Assembly: GCA_011800155.1 (NCBI GenBank)
Contig: CM022371.1
Coordinates: forward strand, 2,604,001 to 2,668,000
Reading direction: 5' to 3'
Source: Flammulina velutipes
Taxonomy: Eukaryota; Basidiomycota; Agaricomycetes; Agaricales; Physalacriaceae
DNA: 64,000 nucleotides
Shown here: positions 34,386 to 46,870 of the stretch, in pieces
Layout: every line of letters begins with the position of its first letter
Numbering within the stretch: the first letter of the stretch is position 1
The notes under the pieces: model-generated
What the model saw: the letters and a program-made list of their open reading frames with translations, nothing else
What the model was told of the DNA's origin: nothing
The model's database searches: none
Program-made: the position numbers and the translations under genes

Positions 34386-37300
34386 ATGAATAAACCAATT
34401 CAGGCGCTGTCCAGTTCGACGCGCAATACTATTCGGTCGACTCAAATTCTGACTTCCCTCCCTCAAATCGTCTCCGAACTGCTGCAAAACGCGCTCGATG
34501 CAGACGCTCGACATGTCGACGTCGGGTTCGACAAAGACGACTGGTCGTGCTGGGTCAGAGATGATGGCCACGGCATAAGCAAAGATGGCATGCTTACTCT
34601 TGCCCAAGGCAACTCTGAAGAAGGGAGATACGGTACACCGCACGTTTTACTTCCAGCCAACTGCTAATAACGACGGTGTTTTTCAGCAACGTCCAAGGCC
34701 TATGATCCTGACTCCCTCAATGTTCTGTCGACTTTTGGATTCCGAGGAGAAGGTTTGTTTTAATTAACGACACATGTTATTTGACGTTCCAATAGTACTA
34801 CGAACACCCAGCTTTGGCGTCTGCGGCCAATCTTTGTTGTTTGGAAATAGCCTCACGCACCGCGATGTCTCGTGAGACCTGGTCTATCATTCTCAAGGTC
34901 CGTGTACCATCCCCATCCGTCCATTGAGCGCTTCCAATGTCATTTCCTAGGGTGGAAAAACTCTGTACACTGGTGCGGCAGTTAGATGGCGTCGAGAGTC
35001 GCCTGGAACGACAGTGGTCGTGCGCGACGCTTTTTATAATGTATTTCCTCTCTGTCATTTGTTTCTCATTTCTGAAGTATTGAACAGTTGCCTGTCCGTC
35101 GCAACTCACATCCATCCTATCAAAGAACATTCGAATTAGTGCGACGAGAAATAGAGACATATGCCCTGGTTTTCCCGCAGGTGTCTTTCTCTTTGGGACA
35201 TTCAAAGGAGCAAACCCCTTCTGATGCCACTCTCAAGATACCAAAGGTAGTTTTTTATTGCCACGGTTGGACAATTTCTCTGATTTTTCTAGACCCCTTC
35301 AGCGCTCCTTACATTCCAGCATCTCTTCGGGAAAGCGCTAGTTCAGGTAATTGCCAAAGACTTTCAACATCGATTTCTAATCATTAATTTCAGCATGTTG
35401 ATACTATCGATGTCTGTTCTGGTGATTTGAGAATGGAAGGATTTATCAGCCTTGACGGCGCCCAGTCGAAAGTCTGTGTTTGCTTCTCATTTTGGTTAAC
35501 CTAATATTCTAATGATCGTCCCAGAACCATCAGTTTTTGTGTAAGATGAAGCCTTGTCGATTATTCACTCGTTGATACCAACCGAATTGTGGCGCAGACA
35601 TCAACAAACATCCCATAGCTCTAGGAGAACTCCACAAGCTAATTGATTCCAAATTCTCCGGCAGCTCGTTTGCAAAGCACGTCGGTGTTTATCTTATCGA
35701 TCCCGGACGAATATTAAATTGATCAAGGCTTACGATGAGGCTGGAGAAAGTAATCTACGACCCAGTAAGCCATCGGTATCATTCGCGATAGGTTTTATCA
35801 CTTAAAATTGTCAAGTGGTCCGCAGGTCTCCACGGAAGACAGAGAAGCGACCTGTTTATGTACTGAACATGACCGTTCCTCCACGCCAAATAGACAACTG
35901 CCTCGAACCGGCTAAGCTGCATTTGCAATTCCAAGTCAGGTTCTTGTTCTTGCTTTATTCTCCCATCTGATAAGTTGTACAGAATAAGAATGCTGTCGTA
36001 TCGCTCTTGTCCAGTGCAATACAGTCCTTCCTCGTCCGACACGGGTTTCTCATTCATACAAGTGCCACAAAAGCGAGATATGATACCTCGCCACCTCCCC
36101 GGAAACGAAGGCGATACGAAGCAGAAGACGATTCCGGGTATGCAGAAGCCCTCGATGAAGGGGCCGGAGATGATGACGATCTCGATTTCGAAAGTTTGTC
36201 AAAGCCGCTTTTCATTCGCAGCGTAGGTATCTTCAGCTCTCGAGCTTCGGCAGGCACGCTAACTTGACATGTTTATATAGGAAAAATGCCTGGGTTCTTC
36301 TGGTGACGTTCTGTGGACGGATCGCAATACCGGAGAGCTATTTGTGGTCGATAGTCGGACAGGGAATTCAAGGCCGCAAGGAAAGATCCGTCCAGGCGAT
36401 GAAGAAGACCAGGCAGAGTCTACAGAAGCAAAGCGATTGACCTTTTCTCGGGGACACCCAACGGCGAATAAAGAAATACCCAAATGGATTCAAGATGCAT
36501 TGGCAGTATGTGTCTTCTACAGGTACAACCCTACTCGCCCTGATGTCACGTTAATTTAGGCAAACGAAGTCTACGCTCCGACGGAGACAAAAATTCCTTC
36601 CGTGAACAGTACGGAAACGATTCCGAAAGGCGATGTAAGTGGCCAACTTCAAAATGCGCAGTCCCATGGCTGTCATCGACTTCCTCGGCTTCCTAGCTCC
36701 GCCCAGGTAGACGTCGCCTCTAGCTCTACAGCACATCGGTATCGGAAGGAGGACTTGCTTAATGCGAATGTCATAAATCAGGTGGACAAGAAGTTCATCG
36801 CTTGTCTTATCAATGACACGGGTCGAATCGACGCAAGAGAAATGGGAAATGGGCGAGCCCTCGTATTAATCGACCAGCATGCCGCCGACGAACGTGTTCG
36901 AGTAGAACAATTCCTACGCCCTCTTTGCCTCGGCTTCTTGCACGGATTGAGAGGCGTTGAAGATAAGGAGAAATTAGTGAAGACGAAGGACCTTTCTCCC
37001 ACGAGACCGATTCTGCTGACGAGCTACGAGGCATCTAGATTAGCTGGTGACCTGGAGATTCGAAAGACTTTCCACAATTGGGGATTTGAGTTCGGAACTT
37101 TGGATGGAGTGTCACTCTCACATGGGGATACGGAGAGCGGCTACGTCCAGGTTATGGTCGAACGGATTCCGGAGGTTGTCAGTGACAAGGTAAATGTCTA
37201 CATATCCGGGCACTTTGCGTAACGATTTGACGCCTATCCATTTAGCTGTTAGCTGGAGATGAGCTGCGCGATTTGGTCAAAGCTGTTTTGGCTAATCCAC

Positions 37301-37736
37301 CTAAATCGGCGGCGATACATGTCGAGGATGATGCTATGATCCCAGGGTCGACTGGAAATGGCACAGTTTGGCTCAAAGCTCTACGATGGTGCCCCCGGGA
37401 ACTCTTAGAACTCGTAAATTCAAAAGCTTGCCGAGGTGAGGCGATTTATTCTGCGCAGCAACAACTATTTACCTGGCCGACCTAGGCGCTATAATGTTCA
37501 ATGATACGCTGACAATAGCCCAGTGTGAAAAACTAGTACGCCAGCTCGCAGAGACGGTCTTTCCGTTTCAATGTGCTCATGGACGGTACGTCTCGGCCTC
37601 GGAGGACGAGGTTGATTTCATTCTCACATCCAACAGCCCATCTTTGGTCCCATTGACAGATATATCGAGTATGAGAAGCCGGCCCAATGGGGGTGAGGTA
37701 TGCTGGTCGAGATTGGACGACAGAGAGCTGTATTAG
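34386..37736 (+). CDS. MLH3: MLH3 mismatch-repair endonuclease
   Basis: MutL homologue that with MLH1 nicks DNA in meiotic crossover resolution and mismatch repair. GHKL ATPase: QIVSELLQNALDADA (motif I), RDDGHGISKDG (II), GFRGEALAS across an intron (III), VVVRDAFYNLPVRR. The variable linker has an acidic stretch DEGAGDDDDLDFES. The C-terminal endonuclease retains all three metal-site motifs: DQHAADERVRVE, ACRGAIMFND and CAHGRPS. The last exon joins at 37578 or so and runs to TAG at 37736. About 12 short introns. This combination, and length, point to MLH3 rather than PMS1. Confidence 0.93.
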
Positions 37737-37845
37737 GATTCCCCATTGTCTGTCCCGGATTAGGGGGACTTTTGGCCATTGTGAACAGCAGTTCTTTCGG
37801 TACAGGGACCAATTGGAGTTAAGGAATCATCGATCCTAGTGCAGC

Positions 37846-38067
37846 ATGATATCTCGACTGTTTGGTATTTCCGATAACACGAGATAGCCGTTAGCGCCAC
37901 AAGCCTTTACCCAGGTCATTCAAGACGTCATTTTCAGGACTGATCCGTCACTCGAAGATGCGGTGACGCCGGTGACTACGCCACAACCGCGCCACAATAA
38001 GAGTGGACTAGCTCCTAGCTCTAAGGGATACATGAATGGACTTGTTGATACGGCCAAGAAACAATGA
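37846..38067 (+). CDS. Candidate 63-residue protein with a 30-nt intron
   Basis: Just past the MLH3 stop, a 173-nt open frame (37895-38067) ends with TGA and has coding-like composition (QAFTQVIQDVIFRTDPSLE, HNKSGLAPSSKGYMNGLVD). It has no ATG of its own at its beginning. An ATG at 37846 (MISRLF) joins it in frame if 37865-37894 is spliced as a GT-AG intron of 30 nt; the combined length is exactly 64 codons with the stop. The N-terminus MISRLFAPQAFTQV could be a short mitochondrial leader. I do not recognise a family. Alternatives: a different upstream exon, or the 3' end of a longer MLH3 transcript. Confidence 0.45.
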
Positions 38068-38313
38068 CAATGCATATCTTATCTTTTTGTGTTCTCATGT
38101 CTCCCCAACGGTATTATCATGGGCAAAGTTCACGGAGGTCGAGAACCTCGATGTCCTCATCATCAAAATGATTTGATCGAGGACGACAGTTCTGAATAGA
38201 GCGACTTCAGTGTTTGTAGCACGATGATTCTAACTTTTAGATAGCACGGGAACGGGAGGGGAAATCCCATGTGTATGGCCCAGCATTGTTCGAAGCACGG
38301 TGTAATTCTTGCG

Positions 38314-39433
38314 CTACAAATTGGATGACTCGGACAGAAAATTGGAACGGATCGTATAGAGATCCTCGTCCGAGAGCCCAGCGTATTTCTTTAGGTATCC
38401 TTCCGCGCCACCGTAATTCTCTCTAAGCATGGTTAGGAACGCCAGCATCGTTTCCCGCCTGGATTAATAAAAGTCAACAGTGTGGGTGGGATAGATGAAA
38501 GGGAGACTTGCCGGCAGGTAAACATATTTAAGGCCGCCTCGCTATTCGACGCAAACATAGGCTCTTTTGCTAAACGCTGCATGATCTTTTCCCTTGCAGG
38601 TTCACGTCCGACGCGAGTTAAGGCATAATCCTCGGCGATGTCCTCGTCGGATACGCCACACAGCTGCGGATATGATTAGTGCTGAAGTACGCGTGATCGG
38701 CTCGGGATAACTCACTGTTAGAAGCAACGCAGCAAGTATACCTGTTCTGTCCTTGCCCGCCGTACAATGGAACACACAGCCCTCCGTAGGTTTGTCGCGG
38801 ACGTGACGAAGGATGGCACCGAACGCGGTCCCACCATTGTCCAGAATCTGGGAATACAGCTCCATGAATGCCTACATAGGGGAATCGAATCGGTAGGTGA
38901 GTCATTCTGAAGCTGGTAACTCACCTCAGTCTTGCCACTGGCGTACAGCTGAAACCGTCTGTAGAGGGATGAGCTCTGGCTATCTCGCGCAGCGGCCAGG
39001 ATCGTAGCACGTACTCACTTGGCCATCATCTCGGGGCTGTAATCCTCCTTCTGGAAGACGGGCGTTCGTACTACATCGACGCCATCGATGGACGGAAGGG
39101 GTGAATTGTATTTTTCGATTTCCGTGTCGGAGCGCAGGTCGAACACTTTGGTGATTCCCATGGCGCGCAAGGCTTCTTTTCCTTAACATCGGATAGTTAA
39201 GGAAGGGGCCGACAGAGAGAGCTGGCTGTGAACGCACCTTGTTCTGTTATCCCGGAGAGCTCTGCAGACCGCAATACGAAGCGCTGTCTTGTTGTATGGT
39301 TCGGTATTGTCGTCGAAGTGTACAAGCCAAGGTCGCGAACGTTGATAACGCCTGGCAATGGCACGAATGGATGCCTGGATAGTACACCATTCACATACTC
39401 GGGATCAAGTGGGTCAAGGTCATTCAGAGTCAT
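38314..39433 (-). CDS. Tyrosine/phosphoinositide phosphatase-like protein (Y_phosphatase3 family)
   Basis: Cys-based phosphatase. Start MTLNDLDPLDPEYVNGVLS at 39433 (an upstream in-frame ATG at 39547 exists). Then PGVINVRDLGLYT and RFVLRSAELSGI, the typical N-terminal 'NFRDLG' and 'RSA' blocks, KVFDLRSDTEIEKY, and the P-loop VFHCTAGKDRTGILAALLL with catalytic Cys and Arg. Lys and Asp inside the P-loop (GKDR) resemble MptpB-type enzymes, which also act on phosphoinositides. The end is DEDLYTIRSNFLSESSNL. Several short introns. It is in tandem with VAC14 (126 bp gap, same strand). Confidence 0.88.
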
Positions 39434-39559
39434 GGTCAAAGTCAAAGGAGCGTTTCTTCGATCACGCTCGCCTCCGAATCGGCAAATAAAATTCATTATA
39501 TTAACTGTCCCCATGTATGTAGAAAGTGTACGCAAACTGTTCGCCATCGCACCACCATA

Positions 39560-42500
39560 TCACGACTTGGCCCCGTTTCGCGTCAAGCTCATTGAAGGCC
39601 GGTGCTTCGCTAACGAACCCAGCGCGTTGCTCGGAGTTCCCACTCTCGCACGAGGATTCAGTGGCGACAGCACACTCGAGCGCGAAAATGGAGACGTCGG
39701 CGCGGGCGTCACGTTCCCGGTATTAGCAGCGTTCGAATTTATGCTCATATCCCCACCGCCTCCCGTCACTTTCCTGCGCATCGCTGGCCGACCCGTTGGA
39801 CGACCGAGTCTCTCGCCTCCAGGCTCGCTGTACTTGTCCGTCTCTGAAGGGAATTGGTATTCCGAGAACGATGTGTCTGTTCCTAACGCCTGACGTCGAG
39901 CCTTCTCGTGCTTGGACTGTACGACCCGGAAGTGCTGCAGGAGTTCGGTCCATTTGATCTCTTCTCTCCCAATCTTGGATCGTGTCGATAGACCTCCACC
40001 GACAGAAGCGCTATAGTACATGTTAGACCATTACTCTGCACACTAAGGCGGGTCTTACGTTCGAGGTGCGATATGAAGGAAGCCAGCCGAATTCACGGCG
40101 TTCAGGCGATTCCTTAGAGAAACAAATGCAGAACTCTGAGGCAGCAGCATCAGGAGGCCATACAAGCACTTGAACAGATGTGGATATCTTTCTGGTTCCA
40201 AAAGCTGAAGGCGGATATCTGAAATAGGGAAATTAGGATCAAGCTAGACCAGATCAAGGAAACCTACAAGTGAACACGGGCGACTCTATGAGCTGCACTA
40301 GCTTATCGATCTGAACCAGCATTGGCACAGTGATTTCCAGTTCAGCACTATCTCAAGAATGTAAGCGAAAGTGCCGATAACCACGCTCGTACGTACAAGA
40401 TGTAGAGCAGACTTGATGCGTGCTCGTACGCTTGCGCTAGAAGGCATAACGAAAAGACCGCTACAGCATTGTGACACCATGATCGATAAAGCGTCGTAAA
40501 CAAAGCTTGCCCATCTTGCTACAAGGCCGTAAGCACAAAGGACATACCCAAAAGAGAATACGTACACGGGTTTCCAAGCTCTTTAACCGTTTCCTAAAGT
40601 CTGCCAATTCTGGCGAAGTAATGAGGATGATGTTGAGCTTTTGTACTATGACGCTGGCAAATTCAAGATCCTAATCAAGCAGCTTTAACTTGAAGGCAAA
40701 AAGAGCAACAGTAAAACAACGTACATCCTCCTTCTCCAATATCTCTGCAAATGTTCGATATATCCGTTCGATGTTGAGGTTCAAGCACAACTGCCGAATG
40801 ATGAGGCTGCCACGCGTCTCCAGTAGCCGTCTATCGGTACTAAAAAGCTCCAAGAGATTGATCATGAAGGCTTTGAAGTAGCCTTCTTCTGAGCTCGACG
40901 ATATTTGGGCTAGTAGTTGTAGATCATGCTTTATAACCTAGAAATGATTCGTTAAGAGGTGTAAGATCAAGACAAACAACTAATCACACCTCTTCAGAGC
41001 TATCTGACAACGTCTTCAATAGTGCAGGGAACGTCCCATCGTCCATGGCAAGGATCTAACACGCGACGAGTCAGCTTTCTCAACCCCCGGTTGTATGACT
41101 CAAGTAAAACCCACCTTCTTGGGCGCCTTCTGATGTAACATGATCAACCACTTCAATGCTGCTACCCTCGTCTCTTCGTACTCACTCAAGAATTGCACCG
41201 TCAATTCATTTACCGTCGCTTGGTAATCAAACGGGTCGTCTTCAACTGCCACCACCGAAGGCGCGTTGGCAGTGTGCCCTACACTAAGCAGCGATATCGG
41301 TGAATGTGGTCGGCTAGTACTCGAAGTGATGTTTGATGGTGCGCTTTGCTGCATCTCGGCTACAACAGCCGCTCTTGGAGTGAGACTTATGTCGACGCCA
41401 CTTCCTCGACTTCGTGTGAGCCCCGCAGCAGATGGAACAGGCGAAGGCGCGTCTGGTATGTTCTCGGGAGATGAGACATCCCGGGACGACGACTCTTTGC
41501 TCGCGGTAGTGGTCATAGTAGACTGCCTTGACGATCCGGGTGTGGGTGAAGTGCCAGTGGGGACTCGGGGAGGCACAGCAGTCTTTGGCGCGGGGTCCGA
41601 AGGAGGCGGCAGGTTTTGGATGACGTTGAGAAGCGACTTGTTGGTGCGTATCGCCATAGATTGTATCATATCGACATGATGCGCCAGATTGGGAAGAACA
41701 GCAGGGACAAGGCGAGGAGTGAAAGGGACCATAACTTCAGATGCGAAAGTTAGGAATTCGCAGAGCCAACGCAAGGCCGTGGATTGCTGTATTTCATCGT
41801 CTGTGTGCGGTGTCAGCGTTGTAAAATACAAGAGATAATGAACATACGATCACCGTCAAGCTGTTGTATGAGAATCTCAACAATAGCTGCGTAGTCAATT
41901 CTCACACCCTGGCCGGGGACCCAGGCTGAAATCATGTTAGCTCATCACATCGCCAAAGAATTGAATGCAACAGACCTCCAGTATCGCGGTAGTCGATATC
42001 GGAAGCGAGGTCATCCTTTAGCGTCGCCTTCTGGTCGTAGGAAGAGCGCTCGTCATGATCCAGGATGAAGGCCGCCTTTTCCGCATCTTCCACCGACATG
42101 TCCAACATCTTCTCGCTCCGATCTGGTTGACGTACAGAGTCTGCCTTCTCACTATTAGGTTTGAAACGGTATAGTGACTCGGTTGGCTTTCTCTGTACGT
42201 TGCTCACGTCGCGTATTTCGCGCATGAATTCGGCCAAAAGGGTCTCAGTGGCCACTCTTACATCTTCGAGAGGGTCGGAGAGGTACTTGCTGCGCGAATC
42301 AATGAGATAACGTTTCGTCGGGGACCGAAAGCACTTACAGTAGACCATCGAAGAATTCGGGGAGGTATGATATGAGCTCCAGCTCTGGTACGGAGTCAAG
42401 GACCGTTATCCAAGAGACCAAGTAGCTGCGAGTGAATGGAGATACGACGTAGATGCGTTCACGAAGGAGCGGGATGAAGTGAGCCAAAGAAAATGCCTTG

Positions 42501-43237
42501 CGGGGACCACCATCTTCGTCACCAAGACCGTCTGGGCGGGGAACAAGGACACCTTGGACCTGATCTCGCACCTTTTCAGTCTCGGGATATTGGGGTATGT
42601 AGACAGAGGCGGATTCGGCGACAATATCCTTGAGCAGTCGATCAAGCAGTTCAGCACCATTCTTGACCGAAAGTTCAGAGTCTGCTGCAAGCTGCATGGT
42701 TATCAATGGCAAGTACGTGGATGGAGCGAGAGGTAGCGCACCTTGCTCAATGCATCAAATATCTCGTTGAAGTAGACGAGAACTTCTCCCTTGGAGACTT
42801 TGCAGATGTTGTACAGACACTCTGCGGAAAAGTAACGAATCCTGTTCTCCGGGTCGATGAAGCAGTCAAGGAGAGGGTGCACGAATTTTTCCATGTAGGG
42901 AGCAACGTCGACACCTAGGGCTATAGCCGTTCCTGCGAGACCGATAAGACCACCATTGCGGACGTGCAGGGGGTTGGCCGAGTTGTTGAACATGTCCACG
43001 AGCTGGTCAATAATTTGGGTTATCCTCCGTTCATCTCCTTGCTGGTGGCATTCTCGTATCTGCCTGGGGAGAGTTCAAGAGAGTAGGGATTCCATGTTGG
43101 ATACACCCACTTTTCGAGATCTAACGCGGCCGACTTTCGCTTCTCGTATATCTTGTCGATAAGCTGCTTTGCTATGGCCGACTCTGGAAGTATAATGAGC
43201 TGGACGTCGAGCACGACGATAGCGAACACGCACCCAT
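39560..43237 (-). CDS. VAC14: VAC14, scaffold of the PI(3,5)P2 kinase complex
   Basis: Vacuolar-membrane HEAT-repeat scaffold holding Fab1 kinase and Fig4 phosphatase. The start is at 43237: MG.. splices to give [20 protein letters not shown] (intron donor directly after ATG G). HEAT-rich N-terminus: [81 protein letters not shown] Ser/Thr/Pro-rich insertion lies at about 41270-41620. The C-terminal Fig4-binding domain has [30 protein letters not shown] Gly/Ser-rich tail ends SLTRNGAKS. Many short introns. VAC14 is divergent from RIB7 with only about 80 bp between the starts. Confidence 0.92.
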
Positions 43238-43320
43238 TTGTTTGAATTTACGTTGGCCGCGAGATCGTCATGAGGGCGGGATACAAGAATGGACGCGCCG
43301 GTGGCTGTGCATTACCCATC

Positions 43321-44287
43321 ATGGCATCTGTCTTCTTGGAGTCCGTCTTGAACAAAGAAAATGCTGCAAAAAGCGAAAAGCGACCATCTGTAACATTGAC
43401 CTTTGCGCAGTCTATCGACGCTAAGATCGCAGGCAAAGACAGCCAGCAGCTCATTCTGTCTGGCAAGGAGAGCATGGTCATGACACACTGGTATGCACTT
43501 CTCGACGTCTAACATTTACTCTGCTTGGACGCATCTTTAAGGATGAGGACGATGCACGATGCCATCTTGGTGGGCATTGGAACGGCCCTCAACGACGACC
43601 CCCAGCTCAACAGTACGCATGCATTCATTTCCCAGCCACCGATGTCCTGAACGTGTGAAGCTAGACATCTGCCTGCGCGCGAACCAGACCCAGTAACGAA
43701 TGGACACGCATTCCCCTACCATCTTCCTCGTCCTGTTATCCTGGATGCTCAACTGAGGCTCCCATCGACGTGCAAACTTCTGAACAACTACCGCAGTGGC
43801 GTAGGGCGACGTCCATGGGTAATATGTGCTGCTGCGTTCCAGGAAGATTGGTCTCGTCGTCGTATCGACCTTGAGGCCGGTGGTGCCCGGGTTATACCCG
43901 TCGAAGGGGGGGAGTATGGTATGCCACTACTCACTTCTAGTCCATCTATTGACATCAGTCTCTAGGCTTCTTGCCAATACCTGTGGTATTGCAGAAGTTA
44001 CACGAGCTCGGTATCGGTTCTCTCATGGTAGAAGGCGGCGCTCGTGTCATAGCATCCTTTTTCGCACACGCGCACCTCGTCGACTCCATCATCGTTACCG
44101 TCGCACCCAAATTTGTCGGGATCCACGGAGTTGGATATGGACTAGATGCCAGCCAGGTAGGTCTTTGCTGTCTATCTGTCACTCTTTGTAACCTCTCCTC
44201 TAGGTATCTCACTTCACTCATCATTCCAGTCATACATTCGGGAAAGACACGGTTCTTGCTTTAGTTCAATCAGCAGCAGCCGTTTAG
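43321..44287 (+). CDS. RIB7: 2,5-diamino-6-ribosylamino-pyrimidinone phosphate reductase
   Basis: Second step of the fungal riboflavin pathway (reduction of the ribosyl side chain). RibD C-terminal (DHFR-like) fold: VTLTFAQSIDAKIAG, then after an intron MRTMHDAILVGIGTALNDDP, RPVILDAQLRLP, and near the end GIGSLMVEGGARVIASFFAH, VDSIIVTVAPKFVG. The stop is TAG at 44285-44287. The start is taken at 43321 (MASVFLESVLN); an in-frame ATG at 43270 would add 17 residues and reach to 33 bp from the VAC14 start. Several introns. RIB1 of the same pathway is also in the window. Confidence 0.9.
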
Positions 44288-44335
44288 ATCGTGTCTGAAT
44301 TGAATCTGTCTCCTGTCTCATATTCCGTCGCATTC

Positions 44336-45118
44336 ATGTCTCTTGACGGCTACCATGTCCACACAACCTAGACTGTGCCCTCCAGCCCCCCTTCGACAGT
44401 ACTTATTGCCGCTCTCGACAATGTCTTCCTTGGTGTCGTCCTCGAGCTGCTCTTCACATTAGTGGATCCCACAGCTTTCAGCTCTACATGCCGACGTTCT
44501 CGATCACGCTCCCTGCCTCTGCTATTCGAAAAGAGGACATGGTGTATATACGAGCCTCTCTCTGAGCTACCTGAAATCGAGCTACCCTTTGTCACGTAAG
44601 TGAAGTAGCCACGTCGTTATGCATGCCTTACTCAGTCCACGCTGTAACCTTCAGATTCAGTTTGCGAGAAATCAGCCCTTGCATGGCTCGCTGTTACGCC
44701 AGGTCCCAGTATCATAGCTTCTCAGCTGAAAAGAATTGGTCCACTTCGCAGCGTCGCGGTGACAGATTTGGAGAGAGCTGAGTGTCACGTCGTCGACCGC
44801 TTTCTTGAACGCCATCCTCCAGGTGCTCGGCTCAAAATTAGCATTCTATGGTACGAACCGGTCGAACAGACGTGGACCTTCCAACGTCCATGTGCGCCTA
44901 GGGCAAACACCTTCGCCGAGAGCATGCCTAAGCTTCGGAAGATTAGTTTCCGAAGAGTGTGCGTGAGAGTCAGACAAACTGACAGCAAGGGAATTCATGA
45001 AGTTTGGCGTGATTACCTCGTCTATCGCTCTCATGGTGTGAGGCTTGTCCTCGTTAACCCCCAGTCACTGTGCGCAGATATCGATATATCCTTCACGGAC
45101 TCGCGTTTCAAAGGCTAA
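44336..45118 (+). CDS. F-box-like protein of unknown function, with an in-frame TAG near the start
   Basis: The frame TVPSSPPSTVLIAALDNVFL to LFEKRTWCIYEPLSELPE and, after an intron (about 44596-44655), KSALAWLAVTPGP, QLKRIGPLRSVAVTDLERAE, MPKLRKISFRRV looks coding and resembles the loose F-box/leucine-rich proteins common in basidiomycetes. No ATG lies in its first exon. The nearest ATG in frame is 44336 (MSLDGYHVHTT), but a TAG at 44369-44371 separates it from the rest. Either an unseen upstream exon supplies the start, or the gene is broken, or the sequence holds an error. Function unknown. Confidence 0.5.
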
Positions 45119-45208
45119 GACTATTGTACTTTGAGTTGAAGTTTGAGAATTCTATATATGTGGCGATTTGTTTCGGAATGACCGGACCGCAGCTTCGTGT
45201 TAACCACG

Positions 45209-46632
45209 ATGAACCAAGTCGAGGCCAAAAAGATACTTCAAGATCTTGTCAGACGTGACGACCTCGGAAACAAGACCTGCGCAGACTGTGGAAATCCGAA
45301 TCCACAATGGGCGTCTCTCAGGTAGGCGTCCTCGATGTTCTCTCTATTTCTCACCTTGAATTCCAACAGCTTTGCAGTCTTCATCTGTTTACAATGTGCT
45401 GGAGTGCACAGAGGCTTCGGCGTGCATATTAGGTGCGTAAATCGCTCATTACCACAGCAGAATACCCATCTCGTACTATAGTTTTGTGCGGTCGATATCC
45501 ATGGATACGTGGCAAGAAGAGCAGATTAGACGCATGCAGGTGGTTTCATTATCGTCTCACCAAATCCACGCCGTCTGACACGACGTGTAGAACGGTGGGA
45601 ATAAGCTATTCCGCGATTTTGTGAGCTCGTACGCGCCGGCGGAACAGGGCGGGTACAGCCAAACAGCCAGTCAGCACGAGACATACCACTGCTGGGCCGC
45701 TACTCAGTATCGCCAAAAGGTGCACTATGTCCTTTCTAGATTTGTCTGCATAGCTCACATATTTCCAGCTTGACAGTCTGCTGGCAGGCCAGGACTGGTC
45801 TCCATCCCCTCCAACTCCATCTACGAACCCCGCTTCACCCACCCTGCCATCATCTCAAGCACTGCGCAAGTCACGTACATCAAGCCGCGCAGCTACCGGC
45901 AGTTCTCTCCGCGCCGACTCGTCTTCTCCTGCGTCCTTCAATGCATCCCCGCGCGGGACCCCCGACATAGGTACGGACCAGAAATCGGCGAATGAATCGT
46001 ACTTTGCGAGCCTTGGTGCTGCCAACGCCAGTCGTCCTGACCACCTCCCGCCTTCGCAAGGAGGCAAATACCAAGGATTCGGGAGTACACCTTCACCGTC
46101 TGCCCAGCATCCATCCTACGGACTCTCTTCGGCAAGTGCGCCTACGCTAGGCGAGCTGCAAGAGAATCCGATGGCTGCGCTGAGCAAAGGCTGGTCGTTG
46201 TTCTCTGCTGCAGTAGTAGGTGCCTCGCGCGCAGTGAACGAGAACGTGATTCAGCCTGGGATAGAGAAGGTGTCCGACCCGGCTCTGCAAGAGAACGTCA
46301 GAGGGTATCTTACCGAGGCGCAGAAGCGAGCTGCCCTGGCTGGATCCACCGCGAATCAGTGGTCAAAGAACCAGTTTGGGGTGGATGTCGCTGAGAAGGT
46401 TGAGGGCGTGCGTGGCAAGCTCAGTGGAGGGCCCAGTCGCGAAGGGTATGGAAGTGTGCCACAAGGTTACGATGGGGAGTCGACTTCGCTGTATCATGAT
46501 CAGTCTGACGACGACGACGCGTTCTTTGACCGGCATTCGAGCCAGTCGCAGTCGCAGACGACGCCTACGGCCAGCAGTACGACTGCCAACAAGAAAAAGG
46601 AGGACTGGGACGATGACTGGAAGGATTTTTAG
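45209..46632 (+). CDS. GCS1: ArfGAP (Gcs1/ArfGAP1 type)
   Basis: GTPase-activating protein for Arf1 on Golgi and endosomal membranes. N-terminal zinc finger: LGNKTCADCGNPNPQWASLS-FAVFICLQCAGVHRGFG (C-x2-C-x16-C-x2-C with the catalytic Arg after it), ISFVRSISMDTWQEEQIRRM. The central part is Ser/Pro-rich. An amphipathic region LQENPMAALSKGWSLFSAAV-VGASRAVNENV resembles ALPS-type lipid-packing helices. It ends acidic, KEDWDDDWKDF, a known ArfGAP1 C-terminal motif. Introns lie in the first third only. Confidence 0.93.
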
Positions 46633-46870
46633 AGACGTAGAAACACGGATATTTATTCACGAAACCAACAGACTAAAGCTAAGCGACATGTGTAAATGAC
46701 GGATGCTACTGCCACGAGATATCTGATATGATTGCGGAACGCCGGCCCACGAGATGCCCGACGACGCCAAGTCGGAGTTAATTGTCTCTCTTGTACATAC
46801 CACCACCACACTTTTCGTTCATCTTTCCTGCTTGGTTACTTCGTTGTCGCCGCGCTCGACATCGACCACG

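Noticed and set aside
37624..37812. Minus-strand 62-codon frame over the MLH3 3' end
   Set aside because: It is antisense to the conserved CAHGRPS exon of MLH3 and has no family resemblance.
16797..44287. A riboflavin gene cluster
   Set aside because: RIB1 and RIB7 are about 25 kb apart with many unrelated genes between them, so no cluster is supported.
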